Shown piece after piece: positions 1 to 6,607 of a stretch of 17,564 nucleotides of DNA (position 1 is the stretch's first letter; every line of letters begins with the position of its first letter). The notes under the pieces were generated by a model, which was given only the letters and a program-made list of their open reading frames with translations, was not told the DNA's origin and did not search any database. The DNA is from Methanobacteriota archaeon (GTDB lineage Archaea; Thermoplasmatota; Thermoplasmata; RBG-16-68-12). Both the position numbers and the translations under genes were made by a program. Location of the stretch: assembly GCA_005879015.1 (NCBI GenBank), contig VBMC01000049.1, forward strand, positions 1 to 17,564, written 5' to 3'.

Positions 1-623
1 CAAGCGCCGCAGGAGCATCGGATCGCGTCGGAGTCGACCTGCGTCCCACACCGCGGGCACGAATAGACGAGATGATCCCGCAGACTCGCGGCCCGGAACT
101 CGACCCGGCACACGGGGCACCAGTCCTCGCCGGAAGGCACGTTCGAGCCGCACTCGGGGCATTGGAACGTCACCTCGGAAGCGGGGGCAAATCGGACCCC
201 GCACGCGCAATCCTCCGACGCCTGCGACACGAAGCGACCGCAGGACGGACACTGATACAGGAGAAGGGAGACCTCCTCGGCTTGGGGAGGCTCCCTGGGG
301 GAATCGGCTAGATCGCGAACGCGCTGAAGGTCCTCGACGATGTCCCGGAGGGACCGCGGTCGGAGTCCGGTGGACCCGACTTCCGCTCGGGCGAACGAAT
401 CGGACTTCGGGATGCGCCCGGATCGGTACGCGCCTCCCGTGCCGCCGGCAAAGGCGGTGCCGCAATGTTGGCAGCGGTCCAGCTCGAACGGGGTGAGCTG
501 TCGGCAGTTCCAACAGAGGATGCGCGGCAAGGTCCCGAGCGACTTCATGATCTGGTCCACGTCGCGTCGCGGGTTCTTTGCGCCCTGGGACCGTTGCCGG
601 AACATCGTCGACCCTTGCGCCAT
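1..623 (-). CDS. Multi-zinc-ribbon protein, C-terminus cut by window edge
   Basis: An open frame runs from an ATG at 623 to the window edge without a stop, giving 207 residues. Cysteine pairs fall in four zinc-ribbon-like units: C37-x2-C40 with C51-x2-C54; C125-x2-C128 with C139-x-C141; C155-x2-C158 with C169-x2-C172; and C189-x2-C192 with C203-x-C205. Residues about 60-118 between the first and second units are a charged linker with a probable short helix. There is no signal peptide or membrane segment. A second Met at residue 7 could also be the start. The gene is divergent from metG and separated from it by 144 bp. I recognise no named family; tandem ribbons suggest nucleic-acid or protein binding, which is inference. 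The regular CxxC spacing and unbroken frame make it a convincing gene. Confidence 0.85.
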   Translation of the reverse strand, partial: MAQGSTMFRQRSQGAKNPRRDVDQIMKSLGTLPRILCWNCRQLTPFELDRCQHCGTAFAGGTGGAYRSGRIPKSDSFARAEVGSTGLRPRSLRDIVEDLQRVRDLADSPREPPQAEEVSLLLYQCPSCGRFVSQASEDCACGVRFAPASEVTFQCPECGSNVPSGEDWCPVCRVEFRAASLRDHLVYSCPRCGTQVDSDAIRCSCGA

Positions 624-734
624 GATCGGCGGCGAATCACGCTTTCCGGCCAAATCATCTTGGTCGAAACTTGTGCGGTATGATAATCAGGACCGAGTTC
701 GCCCCCTCCCCTCTGGAGGCCGCCTCGCGAATCC

Positions 735-740
735 TTTAAA
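735..740 (+). promoter_or_regulatory. TATA box of metG
   Basis: TTTAAA lies 33 bp before the metG ATG, with an A/C-rich BRE-like stretch just upstream. Initiation about 25 bp downstream would give a leaderless or nearly leaderless mRNA. The spacing is the same as at the PHP gene promoter in this window. Confidence 0.6.
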
Positions 741-767
741 TCAGGCCCCTATCTTGGACCGGACGGA

Positions 768-2900
768 ATGAAGATCCTCGTGTGCGTCGCATGGCCGTAC
801 GCAGCGGGTCCGCGCCACCTGGGCCATGCGGTCTCGACGTTCATCCCCGCGGACATCGTCGCCCGCTACCACCGGATGAAGGGGGACGAGGTGCTCATGG
901 TGGGTGGCAGCGACATGCACGGAACCCCGACAATGGTCCTCGCGGACCAGGAGGGCGTGACCCCGCGGGCCGTTGCGGAGCGCTACCACGCGATGCACGA
1001 GAAGAACATCGAGCAACTCGGGGTCCGCTACGACCTGTACTGGAATACCGCGGATCCGCATCACGAGGCCTGGGTCCAGGAAATCTTCCTCTCCTTGCGG
1101 GACAAGGGCCATGTGTACGAGGCGACGATGGTCTCTCCCTTCTGCACGACGGACCAGAGGTTTCTCCCGGACCGCTACGTGGAGGGGACGTGTCCGCACT
1201 GCGGCTTCCCGCGGGCCCGGGGCGATCAGTGCGAGAACTGCGGCCGGATCCTCGATCCCTTCGAGTTGAAGGATCCGAAATGCAAGATCCACGGGACCAC
1301 GCCGATTCCGAAGGAGACGAAACATTTCTTCTTCCGCCTCAGCGCCTTCGAGAAACCCCTGTCGAAATGGGCGGCGGACGACAAGGAGCACTGGCGGCAC
1401 CACGTGCTCACGTTCATGCGCAGCTGGCTCCGGGAAGGACTGAAGGACCGACCGATCACGAGGGACCTGGATTGGGGCATCGAGGTCCCTATCCCGGGTT
1501 ACGAATCGAAACGGATCTATGTCTGGTTCGAGGCCGTGATGGGGTATCTGACCGCGACGAAGGAATGGTACCGCCGTCGTAATCAACCGGAGGGATGGAA
1601 GGACTTCTGGTACGATCCGAAGGCGCGGCATTACTATTTCATCGGGAAGGACAACATCGTGTTCCACACGATCATCTGGCCGGCGATCCTCTGCGGCTAC
1701 GACAAGGGGCTCGACCTTCCGTTCGACGTGCCCGCCACGCAGTTCCTCAACTTCTCCGGCGAGAAGATGAGCGCCGGGCGAGGGAAAGGAGTCTGGCTCC
1801 CCGATCTCTTGGAGCGGTTCGACCCGGACCAGATCCGGTACTACGGCATCGCGACGATGCCCGAGACGAAGGACACGGACTTCGAATGGGAGGATTTCGA
1901 GCGACGGAACAACAGCGAGCTCCTCGCGGTCTACGGGAACTTCGTGCATCGCGCCCTCACCTTTGCGGACAAGAACTTCCACCACGAGATCCCGCCCGCC
2001 GCTTTCCTCGATGCGACCGACAAGGCGATGATCCGCGCTGTCGAGCAGCAGTGGAAGAAGGTCGGTCAGAATCTCGAGTTCGTGCACATGAAGGACGCGA
2101 TGAAGGAGGCGATCCATCTCGCACGCCTCGGGAACCAGTATGTGGACCAGAAGGCGCCCTGGAATCTCCTCAAGACCGACCGAGCCGCGTGTGGGACCGC
2201 GATCCATGTCGCCCTTCGCGTGAGCCGCGCCCTGGCGGTCCTCATGGCCCCGTTCCTGCCGTTCAGCTCCCCGCGGTTGTGGCACGCCCTCGGGTACGAC
2301 TCCGACGTCCACGGGACTCGGTGGGAGGGCGCCCTCGAAGATGTGCCGGCCGGCCAGAAGCTTCGCGTCGGCAAACCGCTCTTCTCGAAGATCGAACTGG
2401 GGGAACCAGCCGCCGATCCCGCCGAGCGGTTCGATGTCCGCGTGGCCCGCATCGTGGACGTGAGGGAACATCCGAATGCGGACAAGCTGTACATCCTCGA
2501 GGTGGACCTTGGGGATGAAAGACGCCAGATCGTCGCCGGCATCCGAAGCGATTATACGATCGAACAGCTGGGCGCGAGAAAGGTGGCTCTCCTCGCCAAT
2601 CTGGAACCTGCGAAACTCCGAGGGGTCGAGAGCCGCGGGATGCTGCTCGCGGCCGAGGACAAAGCGACTGTCGGACTCCTGATGCCGCCCGAGGACGCCG
2701 CCACCGGCTCCCAGATCCTCGGAGTGAAGGGAGCTCCGACGTTGCCCTTCTCAGAGTTCCAGAAATTCCGATTCCAGGTAGGCCCGGGCGGCACGGTCGA
2801 GTTCCAGGGCCGTGATGGAGAGGTGAAACGGACCCTCGCGGCAAACGGGGCTCCGCTCCGCGTGGACAAGGACCTGAAGGAAGGCAGCTGGGTCCACTGA
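768..2900 (+). CDS. metG: Methionyl-tRNA synthetase with C-terminal tRNA-binding domain
   Basis: Charges tRNA-Met with methionine in the cytoplasm, using ATP. The 710-residue protein has the class I signature HLGH at 17-20 (family HIGH) and a KMSKS-like loop, KMSAG, from K333. A CxxC...CxxC zinc knuckle lies in the connective peptide at C142/C145 and C155/C158. An alpha-helical anticodon-binding region follows. From about residue 555 to 655 there is an EMAP/Trbp111-type OB-fold tRNA-binding domain (FDVRVARIVDV, then HPNADKLY), fused here although many archaea encode it separately. About 55 further residues form a charged tail. The start is the first ATG after a well-placed TATA box. The last position of the KMSKS loop is Gly instead of Ser, a tolerated type of variation. 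No nearby gene shares its pathway. Confidence 0.97.
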   Translation: MKILVCVAWPYAAGPRHLGHAVSTFIPADIVARYHRMKGDEVLMVGGSDMHGTPTMVLADQEGVTPRAVAERYHAMHEKNIEQLGVRYDLYWNTADPHHEAWVQEIFLSLRDKGHVYEATMVSPFCTTDQRFLPDRYVEGTCPHCGFPRARGDQCENCGRILDPFELKDPKCKIHGTTPIPKETKHFFFRLSAFEKPLSKWAADDKEHWRHHVLTFMRSWLREGLKDRPITRDLDWGIEVPIPGYESKRIYVWFEAVMGYLTATKEWYRRRNQPEGWKDFWYDPKARHYYFIGKDNIVFHTIIWPAILCGYDKGLDLPFDVPATQFLNFSGEKMSAGRGKGVWLPDLLERFDPDQIRYYGIATMPETKDTDFEWEDFERRNNSELLAVYGNFVHRALTFADKNFHHEIPPAAFLDATDKAMIRAVEQQWKKVGQNLEFVHMKDAMKEAIHLARLGNQYVDQKAPWNLLKTDRAACGTAIHVALRVSRALAVLMAPFLPFSSPRLWHALGYDSDVHGTRWEGALEDVPAGQKLRVGKPLFSKIELGEPAADPAERFDVRVARIVDVREHPNADKLYILEVDLGDERRQIVAGIRSDYTIEQLGARKVALLANLEPAKLRGVESRGMLLAAEDKATVGLLMPPEDAATGSQILGVKGAPTLPFSEFQKFRFQVGPGGTVEFQGRDGEVKRTLAANGAPLRVDKDLKEGSWVH

Positions 2901-3253
2901 TCGACTAGCCGACCGACGCAGTCCTGGCGGACTCCACTCCCTGTCGACCGATACTCCACAACGGGGCGGTCCCCCTCCAAGATCGTCAAGTGACCCCAGA
3001 TCATCGGCGTGATTCGATACGTGCGTCCTGCCCAGTCGAAGGTCGTGTTCCGCAATCGAAATTGAATCTGAAGAGATCCGACTGGGGATTCGATGAAGAG
3101 CCGGTCGCGCCAACCGTCGTAGCGGACTCGCCCCGCGCCTCCGCGAGGATCGTCGACGTGGCTCCAGCCATGCCGACCGCGAGGTACCTCGTATTCCCTC
3201 GCGCCCTCGAGAAGACGGTCCCGAAGAGGCCCCATCTGGAATTCGATCGTCAC
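2552..3253 (-). CDS. Hypothetical protein, doubtful; possibly decayed 3' end
   Basis: The open frame starts at a GTG (3253; an ATG follows at 3235) and runs to 2552. Only the first ~115 codons, which lie in the metG-PHP gap, look like protein: alternating hydrophobic and charged residues as in beta strands (for example RLFIESPVGSLQIQFRL, then TFDWAGRTYRITPMIWG). After that the frame runs antisense through 349 bp of the metG 3' end and becomes low quality. In another frame a TAG at 2907-2905 would end the protein just outside metG, so a one-base shift would restore a neat gene of about 115 residues. A TATA-like CTTATC at about 3280-3275 would suit a leaderless GTG start. No family is recognised. 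This is the only content I see in the 446-bp gap besides the PHP gene promoter. Confidence 0.35.
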   Translation of the reverse strand: MTIEFQMGPLRDRLLEGAREYEVPRGRHGWSHVDDPRGGAGRVRYDGWRDRLFIESPVGSLQIQFRLRNTTFDWAGRTYRITPMIWGHLTILEGDRPVVEYRSTGSGVRQDCVGRLVDQWTQLPSFRSLSTRSGAPFAARVRFTSPSRPWNSTVPPGPTWNRNFWNSEKGNVGAPFTPRIWEPVAASSGGIRSPTVALSSAASSIPRLSTPRSFAGSRLARRATFLAPSCSIV

Positions 3254-3310
3254 GTTCCCCGATTCGCGTCGGCCGATAAGTTCCTTGTCCGAAATCTCGA
3301 TTTACAAGTC

Positions 3311-3316
3311 TTTAAA
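3311..3316 (+). promoter_or_regulatory. TATA box of PHP gene
   Basis: TTTAAA lies 36 bp before the ATG at 3347 and closely matches the metG promoter in sequence and spacing. It lies inside the longer reading frame that begins at 2990, which argues against that upstream start. Confidence 0.6.
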
Positions 3317-3346
3317 CGAAGGCGGCTCGTTCCGCGGCCCTCCTCC

Positions 3347-4009
3347 ATGCACTTGGACCTGCACAACCACACGCACTACTCACCGGACTCGGAGGTCCCG
3401 CCCGCCCTTCTCGTGGCCCGCGCCAAGGAAATGGGCTTGGCCGGCATAGCGATCAGCGACCACAACGCGGTCGGAGGCATCCCGGCCGCGGAGGTGGCCG
3501 CGGGACCCGACTTCCTGGTCATTCCGGCCGTCGAGATTTCCTCGAAGTCCGGCCACATCCTAGCGTACGGCGTCCGCGAAGTCGTCCCTCGGGACCTCGG
3601 CGTCCCAGAAACCGTGGAGCGAATCGTGGCCCTCGGCGGCGTGGCCGTCGCGGCCCATCCCTATCGTTTTTGGTCGGGACTCGGAGAGGCGGCGGTAGTG
3701 GGAGCACCTTTTCCCGCGTATGAGACCGTCAATGCCCGCACCCTTCGAGGGGGGAATGCCCGGGCCCAGGCTTTGGCCCGAGAACGTGGTGTCGGACAAA
3801 CGGGCGGAAGCGACAGCCACTTCCTCGACGAGGTGGCCCGAGCGGTGACCGTGATCGATGCGGGCATGCTCCGAGCGGACGACGTGATCCAGATACTCGG
3901 CGAGGGCAGGACGTCCGCGCAAGGACAAAACCGCGGCGCCGCGGCCACGGTCCGGTACGTGACCAAGGCCGTCGGAGAATGGATCGTCCGCGGCATGCGG
4001 AGGATCTAG
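3347..4009 (+). CDS. PHP-domain metal-dependent phosphoesterase
   Basis: A 220-residue PHP-superfamily hydrolase of the short TrpH/YciV-like kind. These are metal-dependent phosphoesterases; the substrate here is unknown. The PHP motifs are all visible: HNH near the N-terminus (LDLHNHTHYSPDS), SDHNAV at about residue 37, PAVEISS with its metal-binding Glu at about 60, AAHPYR at about 103, and GGSDSHF at about 157. The frame is open back to 2990, but those 119 codons are low complexity and a TATA box sits at 3311-3316, so I place the start at the ATG at 3347, right before the first catalytic motif. The stop is 1 nt from the stop of the convergent Roadblock gene. No pathway partner is adjacent. 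Confidence 0.88.
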   Translation: MHLDLHNHTHYSPDSEVPPALLVARAKEMGLAGIAISDHNAVGGIPAAEVAAGPDFLVIPAVEISSKSGHILAYGVREVVPRDLGVPETVERIVALGGVAVAAHPYRFWSGLGEAAVVGAPFPAYETVNARTLRGGNARAQALARERGVGQTGGSDSHFLDEVARAVTVIDAGMLRADDVIQILGEGRTSAQGQNRGAAATVRYVTKAVGEWIVRGMRRI

Positions 4010-4010
4010 C

Positions 4011-4370
4011 TTACAGATGTTCCTCGATCCGAGGGATGTACTTCTCGACCGCCTGCTTCGCCTTCAACGGGTCGTTCCCCAGGCCGAGGCGCATCACGAG
4101 GAGCGCCTTACGCCCTCCGTGGACGATTAGGTATTGGCTCGCCTTGGAACGGATGACGACGCTGTCGAGGACGTCCCTCGTCTCCGAGGTCACGGTCTCC
4201 GCGGAGCCGATCAGGACCGCGAACATGGATCCGAACGTGTCCACGTGGACCCCCTTCGGGAAGCTTCCCGCCAGGTAGGTCCCCGCGAGGGAGACGAGCA
4301 TGGCCTCGTGCACTCCCTCGTTGTGCTCGACCTCCTTGAGGATCGATTCGAGCGCGGCCGCGTCCACCAT
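4011..4370 (-). CDS. Roadblock/LC7 domain protein
   Basis: A 119-residue protein consisting almost entirely of one Roadblock/LC7 (MglB-like) fold: an N-terminal helix (LESILKEVEHNEGV), strands around MLVSLAGTYLAG, a central FGSMFAVLIGSAE helix, then strands QYLIVHGGRKALLVMRL and a C-terminal helix. In bacteria and eukaryotes such proteins regulate small GTPases, and archaeal genomes carry many stand-alone copies whose targets are mostly unknown. No GTPase gene lies next to it here. It has its own TATA-like box upstream, separating it from the rib operon that ends 78 bp downstream of that region on the same strand. It converges tightly with the PHP gene. Confidence 0.85.
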   Translation of the reverse strand: MVDAAALESILKEVEHNEGVHEAMLVSLAGTYLAGSFPKGVHVDTFGSMFAVLIGSAETVTSETRDVLDSVVIRSKASQYLIVHGGRKALLVMRLGLGNDPLKAKQAVEKYIPRIEEHL

Positions 4371-4410
4371 GTGCCGAAAGCCTCGGAAGGCCCGGATGGA
4401 GGCCTCGCGG

Positions 4411-4418
4411 GATTAAAC
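4411..4418 (-). promoter_or_regulatory. TATA-like box of Roadblock gene
   Basis: On the minus strand GGTTTAAT lies 45 bp before the ATG at 4370, in a gap otherwise rich in G and C. Initiation would leave a leader of about 20 nt. The gap 4371-4448 shows nothing else. Confidence 0.45.
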
Positions 4419-4448
4419 CTTTCCGCCGTGAATCTCATGGGCCGCGCA

Positions 4449-4856
4449 TCAGAGCGCCCGGAGGAGTTCGTGCATGGCGAGCGCCGCATCCACCGCGTCC
4501 GCGCCCTTTTCCACGCGGGCGAGCGCCTGCTCGTCCGTCATCCCCGGTCCCGTGATCCCCAAACCGACGGGCTTGCCCGCCCGCAATCCGACGTCGAGGA
4601 GGGCCCTCGGCACGACCGCCATGAGCGCCTCGTCGTGGAGGGTCTCGCCTTTGATCACCGCGCCGATGGCCACGGCCCCGTCGACGTCCGGGCGTTCGAG
4701 GAGCCGCTGGACCGCGAGCGCAATCTCGAACGTGCCGGGCACGCGGACCACGGACGTCACCCGGACGCCTCGCTCCTTCGCGCGCGCGAGGGCCTTCTCC
4801 ACCATTCGGTCCGTCACCTCGCGATGGAACTCCGCGGCCACGATCGCGAGCCTCAT
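4449..4856 (-). CDS. ribH: 6,7-dimethyl-8-ribityllumazine synthase
   Basis: Condenses 5-amino-6-ribitylaminouracil with 3,4-dihydroxy-2-butanone 4-phosphate to make 6,7-dimethyl-8-ribityllumazine. The protein has 135 residues, typical of the short archaeal form. Motifs: AAEFHREVTDRM at 7-18, VPGTFEIALAVQRL at 39-52, and GAVIKGETLHDEA at 65-77 with the catalytic His74. The C-terminal GITGPGMTDEQALARV is reminiscent of the related archaeal riboflavin synthase, but the IKGET-H motif marks it as RibH. Its ATG overlaps the ribC stop (ATGA), so it is probably translationally coupled. It is the last gene of the ribB-ribL-ribC-ribH operon. Confidence 0.93.
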   Translation of the reverse strand: MRLAIVAAEFHREVTDRMVEKALARAKERGVRVTSVVRVPGTFEIALAVQRLLERPDVDGAVAIGAVIKGETLHDEALMAVVPRALLDVGLRAGKPVGLGITGPGMTDEQALARVEKGADAVDAALAMHELLRAL

Positions 4857-5326
4857 CGGTCACCTATCTTGAGAGGACCCGCATCCGAGAAGCCTTCCCG
4901 CTGTCCCGTCCCAGCGCGGGCCCGCATCGCATCGGGCCGGAACAGGAGGTCGTATGCGTTCACCGCGTGTTCCCGGGTCCGTCGGTCGAAGAGGTGGGCG
5001 AGCTCGACCTCATCGGACGCCTCTTCCTCGTGGACCATCACGCCGAGGATGTGTCGGCCCACGTTCGCTTGGACGGCCTGGAGGCCGAAGTCCGCCGCGA
5101 GCGCACAGTCCTTGTCCACGGGTTGCCGGCCGACCATGCCCAGGGCCAGGACGAGGTCGCAACCCCGGTCGAAGAGGATCCGGGCCCCCGCCGCGAGATC
5201 CTTGATCCCCGGGACGGTGTATCGCTCGATGACGAAGCCGCCTCCCTGCTTCCGGAGCTCGTCGATCGCGGCCGAGGCCATGTCGTACCGGGAGAACGAT
5301 GTGTCGACGATCCCGATCCGCTTCAG
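4853..5326 (-). CDS. ribC: Archaeal-type riboflavin synthase
   Basis: Converts two 6,7-dimethyl-8-ribityllumazine molecules to riboflavin plus the pyrimidine precursor. This is the archaeal enzyme, related to lumazine synthase and not to bacterial RibE. Landmarks: RIGIVDTSFSRYDMASAAI at the N-terminus, TVPGIKDLAAGA, ALGMVGRQPVDKDCA, a conserved VMVHEEEASDE, HAVNAYDLLFRP and the C-terminal GFSDAGP. Family proteins begin right before the GIVDT motif. The only codon available there is CTG at 5326, overlapping the ribL stop as CTGA; this gives 157 residues, the usual length. The nearest canonical start is an ATG at 5419 with a Shine-Dalgarno-like AAGGTGG, adding 31 Arg/Ala/Gly-rich residues and overlapping ribL by 97 nt. 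The start is therefore uncertain; the identity is not. Confidence 0.9.
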   Translation of the reverse strand: MKRIGIVDTSFSRYDMASAAIDELRKQGGGFVIERYTVPGIKDLAAGARILFDRGCDLVLALGMVGRQPVDKDCALAADFGLQAVQANVGRHILGVMVHEEEASDEVELAHLFDRRTREHAVNAYDLLFRPDAMRARAGTGQREGFSDAGPLKIGDR

Positions 5327-5814
5327 GCCTTTCGCCTTCGACGCGGCGCGGGCGGATCCGCGGGCACCTCGACCTTCCCGCGTTCGACCTCCGACAGCCT
5401 CTCCTGGAGCGCGAGCCATTCCGCCACCTTCCTCACGATCTTCCGGGTCCCGTCCAGGTCGCCTTCGAACTTCGGGAGTCGGACGACCTTCGTCGAGAGC
5501 CCGCGTTTCCGGCACTCCTCGAGGATCCGGTTCTCGTCGTGGACCTGGTCGAAGCCGATGGCGACGACGTCGGGGCGGATCTCGTCCAAGATGTCGTAGA
5601 TGTTCCCCTCGTGGCCGAGGACGGCGCGGTCGACGGGCTTGAGGGCCTCCACCAACTGGAGGCGCGACTCCTCCGGCGTGATCGGCTCGTGTTTGAACCG
5701 CCGCGCCGTGCGGTCCCGCGCGACCACGACCCAAAGCTCGTCGCCGAGCTTCCGCGCCTCACGCAGGAAATAGAGGTGACCGGGATGGAGGAGATCGAAG
5801 ACCCCCGTCGCCAT
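5323..5814 (-). CDS. ribL: Archaeal FAD synthetase
   Basis: Adenylates FMN to FAD; archaea use this stand-alone nucleotidyltransferase instead of the bacterial bifunctional RibF. The 163-residue protein opens with GVFDLLHPGHLYFL, carrying the HxGH nucleotide-binding signature at 10-13. DELWVVVARD, the adenylyltransferase-like KHEPITPEESRLQLVEALKPVD, DVVAIGFDQVHDE and GLSTKVVRL follow. The basic tail (PAPRRRRKA) may be dispensable. The start ATG overlaps the ribB stop as TAATG; a longer open frame reaching 6096 would run across ribB and was not used. The position between ribB and ribC supports the FAD synthetase assignment over other cytidylyltransferase-like enzymes of the same fold. Confidence 0.9.
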   Translation of the reverse strand: MATGVFDLLHPGHLYFLREARKLGDELWVVVARDRTARRFKHEPITPEESRLQLVEALKPVDRAVLGHEGNIYDILDEIRPDVVAIGFDQVHDENRILEECRKRGLSTKVVRLPKFEGDLDGTRKIVRKVAEWLALQERLSEVERGKVEVPADPPAPRRRRKA

Positions 5815-6509
5815 TACACGGACCACAAACGCCACGCTCGGACGATGTCCTGGCCTTCCAGGAACACGAGATTCCTCTCCCGAGCATATGCCTTTGCATC
5901 TTCCTTGGAGAGGGCTCGTCCGTCGTCCGACATCATCTCGCAGATGGTCGCGGTGGGCGCGAGTCCGGCCATGATCATGAGGGCGGTCGTGAGCTCTGTG
6001 TGTCCGCGACGTTCCTCGAAGAGCGGCTCGGCCGCATTCAGCAAGGAGACGTGGCCCGGTGAACGGAACTCCTCGGCGAAGGCATGGGCCGCCCATCCGT
6101 TCTCGCGCTTCACGGCTTCCTTCGCAATCGCCGCGAGTCGCGCGATCGTCTTCGCGCGGTCCACGTCGGTCACACCCGTGAAGGTGTCGCGATGGTTCAC
6201 CGCGATCGAGAAGGCGCTGTGCCGATCGTACTTGAAGTCCTCCGCGGACACCGCCTCAAGGACCGGATACGCCGGGCCTGCGCGACGGAGCACGTCGGTC
6301 ATGAAAGGGAGACCGATCCGGGCCTGGACTTCGCCGGACATGGTCATGCAGATCAGGCCTCCCGCCTCCTTGCGGAGGTTTCGGATCCCGGCCGGGGTGA
6401 CGAACTCGCTCGCGATCGTGAGATCCGTCTCGGCCTCGCGGCCGTCCCCGTCGTATACGAGGACGAACTCCCCGCGGCGCAGAGAGGCAAGGGCGCGCTC
6501 GACGTTCAC
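5814..6509 (-). CDS. ribB: 3,4-dihydroxy-2-butanone 4-phosphate synthase
   Basis: Makes 3,4-dihydroxy-2-butanone 4-phosphate from ribulose 5-phosphate, the four-carbon donor used by RibH. Motifs: an acidic metal/substrate loop GDGREAETDLTIA (family DDExRExEGDL), GGLICMTMSGE, the DKYD-like FKYDRHSAFSIAVNHRDTFTG, catalytic SPGHVSLLNA, and the C-terminal GHTELTTALMIMAGL. About 231 residues from a GTG at 6509, close to family length. A TTG at 6539 would add ten residues, but it overlaps a TATA-like GATATAC, which lies at the right distance for a leaderless transcript beginning at the GTG; so I prefer the GTG. It is the first gene of the rib operon and divergent from the pgi/pmi gene. Confidence 0.93.
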   Translation of the reverse strand: MNVERALASLRRGEFVLVYDGDGREAETDLTIASEFVTPAGIRNLRKEAGGLICMTMSGEVQARIGLPFMTDVLRRAGPAYPVLEAVSAEDFKYDRHSAFSIAVNHRDTFTGVTDVDRAKTIARLAAIAKEAVKRENGWAAHAFAEEFRSPGHVSLLNAAEPLFEERRGHTELTTALMIMAGLAPTATICEMMSDDGRALSKEDAKAYARERNLVFLEGQDIVRAWRLWSV

Positions 6510-6530
6510 CGTTTTCCTACCCCGAGCGGC

Positions 6531-6538
6531 GTATATCA
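6531..6538 (-). promoter_or_regulatory. TATA-like box of rib operon
   Basis: On the minus strand TGATATAC is centred about 26 bp before the ribB GTG at 6509, consistent with a leaderless start. The shared gap 6510-6607 is unusually AT-rich for this window (for example 6541-6560) and probably also holds the pgi/pmi promoter, but I see no clear TATA box on the plus strand. I see no FMN riboswitch. Confidence 0.5.
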
Positions 6539-6607
6539 AGATTATTGTAAGAACTATTTTGCTGGTACGAAGAGTGTCGAAACGGAGTCCTTATTTCGTC
6601 GCCGTGG

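Noticed and set aside
741..2471. 576-codon open frame antisense to metG
   Set aside because: It mirrors metG codons on the opposite strand; GC-rich sequence leaves few stops. The metG motifs on plus are decisive, and the antisense product has no recognisable domains.
2990..3346. 119-codon upstream extension of the PHP gene
   Set aside because: A TATA box at 3311-3316 lies inside it and the translation is not protein-like; the PHP motif begins right at the ATG at 3347.
4853..5734. 293-codon version of ribC
   Set aside because: The first ~105 codons lie entirely within ribL in another frame and are Arg/Pro/Gly-rich; no family member has such an extension.
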